25,059 bases of DNA from Bacteroidetes bacterium UBA3022 (GCA_002346225.1 DDYY01000092.1:69127-94185); one strand, 5' to 3'; numbered from the stretch's first letter, positions 1 to 8,172 are shown. Made by a program: numbers and translations. Notes: generated by a model from the sequence alone, not told the origin.

Positions 1-1369
1 CGGCTACATTGCGCAGCAGAATGCCTTGCAGCTGCAGACCAAAATCGGCAGCTTCCTTATGCATTTCCGGAAACTCATCGCCATGCCGCAAAAAGAAAAA
101 TATATATGAATCGCGTATGAAGTCGAAATCGATGAGCAAATTCGCCTGTTCCTGTTCACTCAGATAAGTGAAGTTTTCACCCAGAAACTTTCTGACCAGC
201 AACAGGTTGTCTGCTACCAGCGCCTGTGCATGCTCGATGTCCCCGTTTTTTTCGGCACACATGGCCATGGAGTTTAACACGTTCATGTAAATGGTATTCA
301 CCTGTCCGTAGCGCGATTCCAAAACACGGGCCGCATCATTATAATAGGTATACATGCTATCGTACATGCGCTGCAAGAGATACATATTACCAATCGCCAT
401 GTAACCTGAGCTGATGAAGATGGGGTCAGCATTGGCTGTATCGAGCATGTAGGTAAACTTTTTAGCGATGTCATCCAGCCCTTCACTCAAGGAGTTATCG
501 GTGCCGTAGAGCAAATCGTAGTTCACCAGCGGAATAATCATACCAATGAACTTAGCTGCCTGGTCCAGCGGTTCCAGTTCGGGTATCAGTTCCAGAATGG
601 CATAAATACTGGAGACCATAGTTTCAAAGTCTTCCGTATTCGATGCATTCAGCATAATCATGGTATGGGCATTCACCCGTATATCCGGCGCAGTGATACC
701 GAGGCTGTCCAGAATAGCTATAGACTGGTAGCATAATTTATTCGATAAGGCGAACTTCAGATAGCCGCTGTACACCTCCGAAAGGCTCACCAGCATGCTG
801 GCGTAATTGGAGTCCGGCTGACCTGTTATGCGCAGGGAGATATCCAGTGCACGCTGTATGTATTGTTCTGCTTCTGCCAGCTGGTCGCGGAGGCTGTACT
901 CTGTTCCCATCAGATAATACGTATGCATCACCGATTCACTGTTGGCATAGCCTATGGCTTCGCCCACCTCGATTAAGAGGTTACCGGATTCGAGCAGTAG
1001 TTCACCATCACCGGTCAGCTGACCCAGCGCAAACAGATTTTCCAGTGTAACGAAGGCGTACTCACCCATGCCCAGGTGTTCCAGCGCATAGTTCACAGCA
1101 CTTACATTATAGGGTACCGATTCACTTACCCATCCGGCAAGGTACAGCACATCACAAATCTCCATCAGGCGCAACACCTTGGCGGTATCGCCTACTTCTG
1201 GAGCCTCCATCATTTGCAGTGCTTCTACCGGGCAAACCTCCAGCGCTGCCGGATAATCTTCTTCTGTAACCAGGCGGTCACACTCCCTCAGGTATTCCAT
1301 GCCACTGGTCTGAGCCGCGACAGAGCATGAAAAAGCCATTAAATAAAAGACTATGTTTAAGAAGCGCAT
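1..1369 (-). CDS. Secreted TPR protein, N-terminal part of a probable CHAT-domain protein (truncated by window edge)
   Basis: An open minus-strand frame runs from an ATG at 1369 to the window edge (456 codons, no stop), so the C-terminus is missing. The first 19 residues form a Sec signal peptide (hydrophobic core, cleavage after SVAA before Q20), pointing to export. The rest is helical and rich in Ala/Leu/Tyr/Glu, with TPR-like units, for example around YLMGTEYSLRDQLAEAEQYI. The last visible segment (LSEQEQANLLIDFDF, then LQLQGILLRNVA) resembles, from memory, the linker that precedes the caspase-like CHAT domain in many Bacteroidota TPR-CHAT proteins. The CHAT domain itself would lie outside the window, so this part of the call is inference. 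The gene is divergent from the papain-like/MORN gene, with a 92-base spacer. Alternative: a plain secreted TPR protein. Confidence 0.6.
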   Translation of the reverse strand, partial: MRFLNIVFYLMAFSCSVAAQTSGMEYLRECDRLVTEEDYPAALEVCPVEALQMMEAPEVGDTAKVLRLMEICDVLYLAGWVSESVPYNVSAVNYALEHLGMGEYAFVTLENLFALGQLTGDGELLLESGNLLIEVGEAIGYANSESVMHTYYLMGTEYSLRDQLAEAEQYIQRALDISLRITGQPDSNYASMLVSLSEVYSGYLKFALSNKLCYQSIAILDSLGITAPDIRVNAHTMIMLNASNTEDFETMVSSIYAILELIPELEPLDQAAKFIGMIIPLVNYDLLYGTDNSLSEGLDDIAKKFTYMLDTANADPIFISSGYMAIGNMYLLQRMYDSMYTYYNDAARVLESRYGQVNTIYMNVLNSMAMCAEKNGDIEHAQALVADNLLLVRKFLGENFTYLSEQEQANLLIDFDFIRDSYIFFFLRHGDEFPEMHKEAADFGLQLQGILLRNVA

Positions 1370-1381
1370 ATGAGAGGATTC

Positions 1382-1442
1382 CTAGATGTTAACTAACTTT
1401 AACCTTTGTATGCTGTGCAAAATAATTAAAAACCACATCTAG
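1382..1442. promoter_or_regulatory. 8-bp inverted repeat in a divergent promoter region
   Basis: CTAGATGT (1382-1389) and ACATCTAG (1435-1442) are perfect inverted copies, 45 bases apart, in the 92-base gap between two divergent genes. Between them on the plus strand is AACCTTTG (1401-1408), one mismatch from the Bacteroidota -7 box TAnnTTTG, and on the minus strand is TTATTTTG, also one mismatch. The layout would suit an operator shared by both genes, but a chance 8-bp repeat cannot be excluded. Confidence 0.25.
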
Positions 1443-1461
1443 CTAGTAAAACTAAACAATT

Positions 1462-3423
1462 ATGAAAACTAAAAATCTTTTTTGGATGCTGTTTTGCCTG
1501 CTGATTTCAGCCCAAAGCTTTGCACAATATGGCACCGGACTTTTGTTCGATGACATCGCCGCTTCGGAATTCACTTATAAGAAGCCCAGCGGCAAAGGCT
1601 ATGCAGGTGAACTGCCCAAAAGCTTTTCGCTGAAAGCCCACACGCCTTACGTAAAGAATCAGGGTAACTACGGAACCTGTACTTCCTGGGCAGTAGCTTA
1701 TTCAGCTTTTACAACAGCCTACGCATTTAACCTCGGGCTGGTCAATCGCAATATGATTACCGGTCTGGCATTCTGTCCTTATTTTGTATACAATCAGGTT
1801 AAAGCAGATGCTTCCTGTTCTTCCGGAAGTTCTATTCCACTTTCCCTTTTGCTGCTGATTGAAACAGGAGCGAAGAAATTCTATGCACCGGTTATTGGTT
1901 GCGGCACAGAAATTACAAGCTCCCTGCTCAACGATGCTGCCAACTTTAAAATCAATGAAGCCTACATTCTGTACAATGAAGGTTCCAGTATGCCCGATGC
2001 CATGACGGCCGCATCCTTAACCACTTACCTGAATGGCAAGGCAAAACCAGATCATACCGATATTAAGGCAGCTCTTACTACCGGAAGTCCTGTTGTATTT
2101 GGTGCGTTTATTCCACAGTCTTTCTTTGCCGTAAAAGGCAACTACTGGGAGCCTACCTACGAGGAACGTCAGAACTGGGGTGCAGCTGTATTGAGCAACG
2201 AAGGTATGCACCAGATGCACGCGATGACCATAGTAGGCTATGACGATAATAAATATGGTGGTGCCTATGAAATCATGAATTCATGGGGCGACATATGGGG
2301 AAATAAAGGATTTGTTTGGGTGAAGTACGACGATCTTGCTACCATTATGTACGAAGCTTATTACATTGACCTGGGATTGAATTATTCCCTGGAAGCAATG
2401 GCGGAAACAGGTTGTGTAAGTGGTGACTGCAGCAACGGATATGGTGTAATGCAATTTGAAAGTGGTGCACGCTATGAAGGTAACTTCACAGGTAGCAAGT
2501 ACAACGGTTACGGTATCTACAGCTGGCCTTCCGGTGAGGTATATGCCGGTCAGTGGAAAAACGACATGCGCAATGGGGAAGGTACCCGCTATCTGCCCAA
2601 TGGAGAATACGGTACTTGTGTGTACGAGAACGATAAGCTGGTAAAAGGCTTTGCACAATGGACCTATAACAATGGCGATACTTACTATGGTGTTCTGGGT
2701 GCTGATTTTTCCCGCATAGGATACGGCGCATATACCTTTAGTTCCGGTGGTACTTACGAAGGCTCCTGGAAGAACAATGTCAGGGAAGGTCTGGGTACTA
2801 TGGTTTATCCCAACGGCGATACCTACGTGGGCGAATGGAGTGATGATGCTCCCAATGGCAATGGTATGCTGATTCGCAAAGATGGCAAGGTAGATGCCGG
2901 TAGCTGGTCATACGGAAAAATGATCGCCGGTCAAACATATGGCTATGCTGCGGATAAAGCCCTATTAGCATTGCGCGAATACAGTGCCCCTGAACCTTCT
3001 GCGCTCTTGTATGCCAGTGCCGACTGTCTGGATGGTGATTGTCTCTTTGGAGAAGGAAAGCGGGTATACAAAGGAGGCAGCAGCTACCAGGGTGAGTTTA
3101 AAGATGGTGTGGAAGATGGCTTCGGCACTATGACCTACGCTGATGGCACCAAAGTAATCGGTAACTGGAAGCAAGGTTACAGCTACGGTGTAGCCATGTG
3201 GAAATACGCCGATGGGCTGATAGCCATTGCTGAATACGACAAAGGAACTCTGGATGGCTATGTGCTGGTAATCAGTGGTCAAAACATGGTTGTACAGGTT
3301 TATTCTGAAGGCGTATATATGCGGCAGATTACACCTTCCTATTCTCCCGGTACTTCTGTGAACAACTCACAGTTGAGCAGCGGACAGGCAAAAGGTGATC
3401 TTCAAATTCAATCAGGTAAATAA
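1462..3423 (+). CDS. Secreted papain-like (C1) cysteine protease fused to MORN repeats
   Basis: 653 residues. Residues 1-21 are a Sec signal peptide (cleavage after SFA). Residues about 60-305 are a C1 peptidase domain with all expected active-site residues: Q67 and C73 in QGNYGTCTSWA, H253 in HAMTIVGY, N273 in MNSWG. Residues about 324-500 and 528-600 carry about nine MORN units (Y-x-G-x-W/F-x(5-7)-G-x-G pattern) in two blocks. Each block is introduced by a CxxGDC motif (C318/C323 and C522/C527), so the two blocks may be an internal duplication. No T9SS tail or lipobox is seen, so a periplasmic or Sec-released protein is likely. MORN units commonly bind lipid or act as protein scaffolds; which applies here is unknown. 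The next gene follows after 18 bases, suggesting one transcript. Substrate unknown. Confidence 0.85.
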   Translation: MKTKNLFWMLFCLLISAQSFAQYGTGLLFDDIAASEFTYKKPSGKGYAGELPKSFSLKAHTPYVKNQGNYGTCTSWAVAYSAFTTAYAFNLGLVNRNMITGLAFCPYFVYNQVKADASCSSGSSIPLSLLLLIETGAKKFYAPVIGCGTEITSSLLNDAANFKINEAYILYNEGSSMPDAMTAASLTTYLNGKAKPDHTDIKAALTTGSPVVFGAFIPQSFFAVKGNYWEPTYEERQNWGAAVLSNEGMHQMHAMTIVGYDDNKYGGAYEIMNSWGDIWGNKGFVWVKYDDLATIMYEAYYIDLGLNYSLEAMAETGCVSGDCSNGYGVMQFESGARYEGNFTGSKYNGYGIYSWPSGEVYAGQWKNDMRNGEGTRYLPNGEYGTCVYENDKLVKGFAQWTYNNGDTYYGVLGADFSRIGYGAYTFSSGGTYEGSWKNNVREGLGTMVYPNGDTYVGEWSDDAPNGNGMLIRKDGKVDAGSWSYGKMIAGQTYGYAADKALLALREYSAPEPSALLYASADCLDGDCLFGEGKRVYKGGSSYQGEFKDGVEDGFGTMTYADGTKVIGNWKQGYSYGVAMWKYADGLIAIAEYDKGTLDGYVLVISGQNMVVQVYSEGVYMRQITPSYSPGTSVNNSQLSSGQAKGDLQIQSGK

Positions 3424-3441
3424 TCTATATAACGGGGAACA

Positions 3442-5067
3442 ATGAAAAAGCTACTAGTAATAATAGGGTTGATTTTGTTCCCCGTTATCTTTTCCGGCGG
3501 GGTCCAGGCCCAGCAGGCACGCACCTACGCGCATGATGTTTTCGATAAGATTGTAGGGGCCATTAACCGCGACTTTCCTTCACCTCCACGACTCGAAATT
3601 GTCAATAATGCCAGAATGATTGCCGTTACAGGCTCAGATGGCGTGGTGCAAATCAGCTATCAGTTGATAGACAAAATGCGCGGCTTTGGTGCCGATTCTT
3701 CAGCGGCTTTAGCCCATGTACTTTCGCATGAAATCATGCACTACTACAATGAGCACTTCTGGGCCGGTCAGTTTGCATTACCATATGCAGACGAACAATG
3801 GGGCGAAGATCTGGCGCGGATAGATGCCGATACCCTGCAGCTGCAATACCAGGAAACCCAGGCAGATCTGTACGGAATTTTTTATGCCACCAATGCAGGA
3901 TACGCCACCGCCCTGATAGCAGATGCCGTAATAGACAGCATTTACCGCTGGTTTGAACTGCCTTACAAGCTGAAGAACTATCCCAATCTGGATGATCGCA
4001 AAGAGATTGCACGTACTGCAGCCAATGAAGTGCGCGCATTGATTCCTGCCTATGAAACTGCCATCATGCTGCTGCATTTAGCTGCCGGTTCTGAAGGCAA
4101 CGAACAACTTACCTATTTAAGAGGAGCGGCCTCCTTTTTCTCACATATTACCGATAATTATATCAGAACCAGAGAGATGCTGAATAATATTGGTGTGGTG
4201 AAGGTGATGGAAGCGCTCACTTATATGAATGATACCATCGCAGCTTTGCAATGGCCACTGATTATTGAAACAGGTTCAGTGTTGTACCAGGCCAGCGGCT
4301 CCAGAGGAAGCGGCGTTGCCCTACCCGATGAGGCTGCCCGTTTGCTCAAAGAGGCAAGAGGCTACTTTGAAGCAGCACTGGAAATGGAAGGAGGGTATTT
4401 CCCGGCAATGGTGAATATCGGTATCGTTTATGCGCTTACCGGAAAGGCTGGCTCGCTCACTGATTTACTGGACGAGATGGATGAAAGCGCCACACCCTCC
4501 TGGCTGCCCGACGAATTACAGGGGCTGGCCCTGGTGGTTAAGCGCGATGCGGAAGCTGCTATCCGGTTATTACAGGCTGCTGAGCGGAAGGGTAGTGCCA
4601 CTGCCACCGCCAATTTACAGGTGGCCAACGGCAACCTCACTGCTGTGCAGTTGAGCATTCCGGCTATGAGTGATATTACTACTACAGTGGACGGACAGCT
4701 ATTGATGGACTATTTTGCCGGCTTAACACCCAACCGCAGCAATCGCACAGACACCCGCGACAATAACTGCATACTCTTCATAGACACTATAGGCAATATG
4801 GTTGTGATGGAAATCAAGTTCCGTTTCTCCAATGCTGCCTTCCGTACCCTGAAGCTCGCCCGGCTCCTGCCCGGTGAAGCTGCATCTACTGATGCCGGAC
4901 TGCGCATCGGCAACAGTTTCGAACAAATGTTGAAAGCCTATGGCGACGCTTATCGCATCTCCCGCGAATCGGATTGCCAGGTAGCTATTTACCCGGCCTA
5001 TCGCCAGTTATTCTGGTTCGATGCAGGGAAAAAAGTGAAAAGTTGGGCTTACTACTGGGCTAAGTAA
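3442..5067 (+). CDS. Secreted M48-like zinc metallopeptidase with helical-repeat C-terminal region
   Basis: 541 residues. A Sec signal peptide covers residues 1-23 (cleavage after VQA). A zinc-peptidase signature HEIMH is at 96-100, and a probable third ligand E138 lies in ETQADLYG (138-145). This is the HExxH plus ExxxD arrangement of M48 (HtpX/BepA-like) peptidases. No membrane segment follows the signal peptide, so it resembles the soluble periplasmic BepA/LoiP type rather than HtpX. Residues about 200-400 are helical and TPR-like (for example LLKEARGYFEAALEMEGGYF). The last 110 residues form a separate domain that I do not recognise. It probably shares a transcript with the upstream papain-like gene. 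In known soluble M48 proteins the role is envelope protein quality control; that role here is inference. Confidence 0.75.
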   Translation: MKKLLVIIGLILFPVIFSGGVQAQQARTYAHDVFDKIVGAINRDFPSPPRLEIVNNARMIAVTGSDGVVQISYQLIDKMRGFGADSSAALAHVLSHEIMHYYNEHFWAGQFALPYADEQWGEDLARIDADTLQLQYQETQADLYGIFYATNAGYATALIADAVIDSIYRWFELPYKLKNYPNLDDRKEIARTAANEVRALIPAYETAIMLLHLAAGSEGNEQLTYLRGAASFFSHITDNYIRTREMLNNIGVVKVMEALTYMNDTIAALQWPLIIETGSVLYQASGSRGSGVALPDEAARLLKEARGYFEAALEMEGGYFPAMVNIGIVYALTGKAGSLTDLLDEMDESATPSWLPDELQGLALVVKRDAEAAIRLLQAAERKGSATATANLQVANGNLTAVQLSIPAMSDITTTVDGQLLMDYFAGLTPNRSNRTDTRDNNCILFIDTIGNMVVMEIKFRFSNAAFRTLKLARLLPGEAASTDAGLRIGNSFEQMLKAYGDAYRISRESDCQVAIYPAYRQLFWFDAGKKVKSWAYYWAK

Positions 5068-5163
5068 AAATTACAATTTATTGGTTTTAAATGAGTTATG
5101 CCACTACAGGGTATAGCTTAACACACTTTAACGCCTGCTACCTGCTTAAATATGGTAATTGGT

Positions 5164-5195
5164 ATTGCATAGTACTATATCATGCTATATCTTTG
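5164..5195 (+). promoter_or_regulatory. Bacteroidota-type promoter of padR (-33 ATTG, -7 TATCTTTG)
   Basis: TATCTTTG at 5188-5195 matches the -7 consensus TAnnTTTG exactly, and ATTG at 5164-5167 can serve as the -33 element, with a 20-base spacer (19-21 is usual). Transcription would start about 5-7 bases after the box, at roughly 5200-5202, which is the A/T/G of the padR start codon. The transcript would therefore be leaderless or nearly so. Confidence 0.65.
5169..5191. promoter_or_regulatory. Candidate PadR operator: palindrome and direct repeat inside the padR promoter
   Basis: ATAGTACTAT (5169-5178) is a perfect 10-bp palindrome lying in the spacer between the -33 and -7 boxes. CTATATC occurs twice, at 5175-5181 and 5185-5191, the second copy running into the -7 box. 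PadR-family repressors usually bind AT-rich dyads of this kind in their own promoters, so autorepression is a reasonable inference. No binding data are available. Confidence 0.5.
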
Positions 5196-5199
5196 CCTT

Positions 5200-5544
5200 A
5201 TGAATGTAGAAAATGCACAGGCCCAAATGCGAAAAGGAGTACTGGAATTCTGTGTGCTGGCCATCATCAGTGAAGGAGCAATTTATCCTTCCGATATTAT
5301 CAGCAAGCTCAAGACGAGCAGGTTGCTGGTAGCGGAGGGAACAGTTTACCCGCTGTTGAACCGGCTCAAGAACATGGAGTTACTCAGTTACCAATGGGTG
5401 GAGAGCAGTTCCGGTCCACCGCGCAAATACTATGAGCTCACAGATACCGGACGATTATTCCTCCACGAATTGCACAAGACATGGCTGGAGCTGGCACATG
5501 CCGTAACAGTCAATACCCAACACCTTAAAAACCCAGCAACATGA
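5200..5544 (+). CDS. PadR-family transcriptional regulator
   Basis: 114 residues from the ATG at 5200. The upstream in-frame ATG at 5182 is rejected because it lies before the -7 box at 5188-5195. The winged-helix PadR pattern is clear: RKGVLEFCVLAIISEGAIYPSDI, the recognition region TVYPLLNRLKNMELL, and the wing with GPPRKYYELTDTGRLFL. It is a short (PadR-s1-like) protein with a single C-terminal helix for dimerisation. Its stop overlaps the start of the next gene (ATGA at 5541-5544), so translation is coupled to the PspC genes. PadR next to PspC-domain proteins is a common pairing in this phylum. Autoregulation through the 5169-5191 dyad is likely. The inducing signal is unknown. Confidence 0.9.
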   Translation: MNVENAQAQMRKGVLEFCVLAIISEGAIYPSDIISKLKTSRLLVAEGTVYPLLNRLKNMELLSYQWVESSSGPPRKYYELTDTGRLFLHELHKTWLELAHAVTVNTQHLKNPAT

Positions 5545-6017
5545 ACAAGATATTGCAAGTAAATATTGGCGGTACAGTTTTTCAAATGGAAGAGCCTGCC
5601 TACCGCAATCTCGACAGGTACCTGTCGCACATTAGAAGAAACCAAAGAGGCGCTGATGCGGCTGAAATACTTTCCGATATGGAGCAACGTATTGCGGAGC
5701 TTCTGCAGGAGCAGCAAGGTCAGCAGGCATTTGTCAATGCCACAATGGTAAACCGGGTCATAGATACCATGGGTAGGCCCCAGGATTTCGATACCTACTC
5801 TCAAAGCGGCCCCACCGGAGGTTCCAGGTTCCCGGGCTTTTACCGCGACACCAACAACCGTTTCTTAGGTGGTGTTTGCTCCGGAATTGGCAACCGTTTT
5901 GATATTGATGCCCTTTGGGTGCGGCTGGCATTCCTGGTATCCTTTTTTGTGGGAGGAGCAGGTCTGTTGATTTACCTCATATTATGGATACTCGTTCCGG
6001 GTCTCCCTAAACAATAA
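5541..6017 (+). CDS. Short PspC-domain membrane protein
   Basis: 158 residues. The N-terminal cytoplasmic segment (1-90) carries the VNIGGTVFQMEE motif typical of Bacteroidota PspC proteins. The PspC domain spans about 101-155 (FYRDTNNRFLGGVCSGIGNRFDIDALWVRL) and has one membrane segment (about 129-151). The protein ends six residues after the PspC domain. It overlaps padR by 4 bases and is followed after 34 bases by a longer paralogue. The two match along the whole of this protein, so a tandem duplication is the simplest explanation. PspC proteins sense or respond to membrane stress in other bacteria; that role is not shown here. Confidence 0.88.
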   Translation: MNKILQVNIGGTVFQMEEPAYRNLDRYLSHIRRNQRGADAAEILSDMEQRIAELLQEQQGQQAFVNATMVNRVIDTMGRPQDFDTYSQSGPTGGSRFPGFYRDTNNRFLGGVCSGIGNRFDIDALWVRLAFLVSFFVGGAGLLIYLILWILVPGLPKQ

Positions 6018-6051
6018 CCCCAACACTGAACCCTAAAACTTAAATTGAGCA

Positions 6052-7611
6052 ATGAATAAATTAATCCAGGTGAATATTGGCGGCCTCGTTTTTCAGATCG
6101 ACGAGGGAGCCTACCTGAAGTTAGATCAATACCTCTCTGCTATCAGAAGAAAGTATGAACAGGAAGAAGGTGGCAAGGAGATACTGAACGATATAGAACT
6201 GCGCATCGCTGAGCTTTTCAGTGAAACGGCCAATGCCGGTAAAGCCATCATGATGTCGGATGTGGAGCACGTTATCAATATCATGGGTCAGCCCGAAGCT
6301 TTTGATGCTTCCGAGCCGGATACCTCCTATGCTTCAACAGGCAGACGCAGCAGCAGAAGATTTTTCAGAGACGGCGAAAACCGGATGCTGGGCGGTGTCT
6401 GTTCCGGTTTCGGTGCCTATTTCGATATCGATCCCCTGTGGATTCGGCTGTTGTTCGTTGCGGTATTCTTCTTCGGAGGCACAGGATTGCTGTTGTATAT
6501 AGTATTGTGGATTATCATGCCCGAAGCAAAGACCACAACCGAGCGACTGGAAATGCGCGGTGAACGGGTAAATATTTCCAACATAGAACGCACTATCAAA
6601 ACCAGCACGCAGCAATTCACGGAAAGGGCGAATGCTTTCGGCAAGGAAGTCAGCGATACCTTCCGGTCTGAAAATGTCAATAAGGCCAAGAATTCCGTGG
6701 GAGTTGCCCTGGAGGAAACTGCCGGAGCCATTAAACCCCTCTTTACTTTTATATTCAAAATATTTGTATTCTTTATTGTAATAACCAGTTTGGCAGCACT
6801 GGTGGCCATCAGTATTTTTTATTTTGTTAAAGGCTTAACGCCAGGTGACGAAATCCGTTATGTATTGAGTCACCTTTTCGAAACCGCAAGGGATGCCAAT
6901 CTGGCGCTGTTGACAGGTCTTTCCCTGGCCGCCATTCCACTGGCAGTATTGCTGGTGCGCGGTATAAAATACCTGCTGAATATCCGTGTCAGTTTTAAAG
7001 TTTTCGACTGGACCATGCTGGTGCTCTGGATAGCCTGCATTGTCGTAATCAGTTTTATCGGTGTACAGCTGGGCAATGACTTTTCACAGGAAGGGCGCAC
7101 CTCTACCAATCTAGAGCTGAGTGCACCTGAAGCAGAACTCATGGTGGTGCGACTGGACCCCTTTGAAGACGATTACTACAGCCGGCATGCGTATTTCGGC
7201 AAGGACTGGAATAACCCCGTCATTCTGAACGATGATACCATCGTCTTTCGCGATATTGATTTTTCAGTGGTGCGTTCAGATGATTCATTATTTCATATGA
7301 CACTCTTACGGTCGGCGAGGGGAAGCACCCGGGATAAAGCCAAAACGCGGGCAGAGAAACTCTACTATCCCGTGCAGCAGCAAGACTCTATACTGTTGCT
7401 TCCTTCTTCCATCAGACTGGGTGAAGATGACCTTTGGCGGGAGCAGGAGATTGATGTACTGCTGCGCGTTCCGGATGGCAAAACAATTGTTTTGGAAAGA
7501 GAGCTGGAGCATTTCTTCCGCTACAATGATTACACCGACCGACTGAACGACGATGAATTATTCAACAGAAGACTGGTTATGACACCGTCAGGGTTGAAAC
7601 CGGTTTATTAA
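6052..7611 (+). CDS. Long PspC-domain membrane protein with C-terminal sensor-like domain
   Basis: 519 residues. The first 160 residues repeat the upstream gene: VNIGGLVFQIDEGAY motif, then a PspC domain at about 104-158 with FFRDGENRMLGGVCSGFGAYF. Hydrophobic segments lie at about 131-156, 229-258, 283-303 and 319-340. Between the first two is an amphipathic stretch of about 70 residues (160-228) that may be coiled-coil. Residues 341-519 form a charged, mostly beta-like domain rich in Asp/Arg, probably outside the membrane; I do not recognise it beyond its common presence in Bacteroidota PspC proteins. It lies in the padR operon, with 34 bases before and 13 after. Confidence 0.85.
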   Translation: MNKLIQVNIGGLVFQIDEGAYLKLDQYLSAIRRKYEQEEGGKEILNDIELRIAELFSETANAGKAIMMSDVEHVINIMGQPEAFDASEPDTSYASTGRRSSRRFFRDGENRMLGGVCSGFGAYFDIDPLWIRLLFVAVFFFGGTGLLLYIVLWIIMPEAKTTTERLEMRGERVNISNIERTIKTSTQQFTERANAFGKEVSDTFRSENVNKAKNSVGVALEETAGAIKPLFTFIFKIFVFFIVITSLAALVAISIFYFVKGLTPGDEIRYVLSHLFETARDANLALLTGLSLAAIPLAVLLVRGIKYLLNIRVSFKVFDWTMLVLWIACIVVISFIGVQLGNDFSQEGRTSTNLELSAPEAELMVVRLDPFEDDYYSRHAYFGKDWNNPVILNDDTIVFRDIDFSVVRSDDSLFHMTLLRSARGSTRDKAKTRAEKLYYPVQQQDSILLLPSSIRLGEDDLWREQEIDVLLRVPDGKTIVLERELEHFFRYNDYTDRLNDDELFNRRLVMTPSGLKPVY

Positions 7612-7624
7612 TAATACTACAACT

Positions 7625-8122
7625 ATGCAAATTCAGGATCCACACTGGCACTTACTCGTTAATCATTTTCCTATTGTACTGAGTATGGCCGCCACATGTA
7701 TGTTGTTACTGGCTTTAATGCGCCGTCAACAAAAATTTGCGCAAACCAGCTTGCTGGTAATGGTAGCCGCGGGTTTATCCGGCATACTGGCGAACTCCAC
7801 GGGCGAAGGCGCAGAGGAAGCCGTAGAAAACCTCCCGGGTTTTAGCGGTTCTTTGATTCATCAGCATGAAGATGCCGCTTACATTGGTATGATAGTGCTC
7901 ATGATTGCAGGTGGACTGGCCCTCCTGGCTTGGCTATGGCTGCAAAGGGCTAAAGGTTATAGATTGCTGCCCATAGCAATTGTGACCATTGCTGCCATTG
8001 CTGCATCCGGAGGAATGATGCGAACAGGTTACAGTGGCGGACAAATAAGGCACAGTGAAATTCGGAAGAATGACCCCACCGTACAACAACCTGTTCGAGT
8101 GGGAACAGAAGATGACGATTAA
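7625..8122 (+). CDS. Small polytopic membrane protein, possibly DUF2231-like
   Basis: 165 residues with about four hydrophobic segments (roughly 13-30, 39-58, 85-107, 112-131). It starts with several histidines (H7, H9, H14 in HWHLLVNHFPIV). Further histidines follow in a TGEGAEEAVENLPG...HQHEDAA region and in GGQIRHSEIR. The layout resembles DUF2231-type membrane proteins, where conserved histidines may bind haem; this is a tentative family call. The gene begins 13 bases after the long PspC gene and is probably the last gene of the padR operon, since glyA has its own -7 box. The C-terminus is acidic (EDDD). Confidence 0.6.
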   Translation: MQIQDPHWHLLVNHFPIVLSMAATCMLLLALMRRQQKFAQTSLLVMVAAGLSGILANSTGEGAEEAVENLPGFSGSLIHQHEDAAYIGMIVLMIAGGLALLAWLWLQRAKGYRLLPIAIVTIAAIAASGGMMRTGYSGGQIRHSEIRKNDPTVQQPVRVGTEDDD

Positions 8123-8147
8123 ACGCCCAAACTATCGTCCGAATCCT

Positions 8148-8155
8148 TAAATTTG
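8148..8155 (+). promoter_or_regulatory. glyA -7 box (TAAATTTG)
   Basis: TAAATTTG matches TAnnTTTG exactly and lies 17 bases before the glyA ATG, giving a leader of about 10 bases. No clear -33 TTG is seen about 20 bases upstream, so the -33 element is weak or absent. Confidence 0.5.
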
Positions 8156-8172
8156 GCGTTCAAACAGTCGCA

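Noticed and set aside
5182..5199. Upstream ATG for padR (adds MLYLCL)
   Set aside because: It lies before and within the -7 box, so it would not be on the predicted transcript; the 5200 start also fits the family better.
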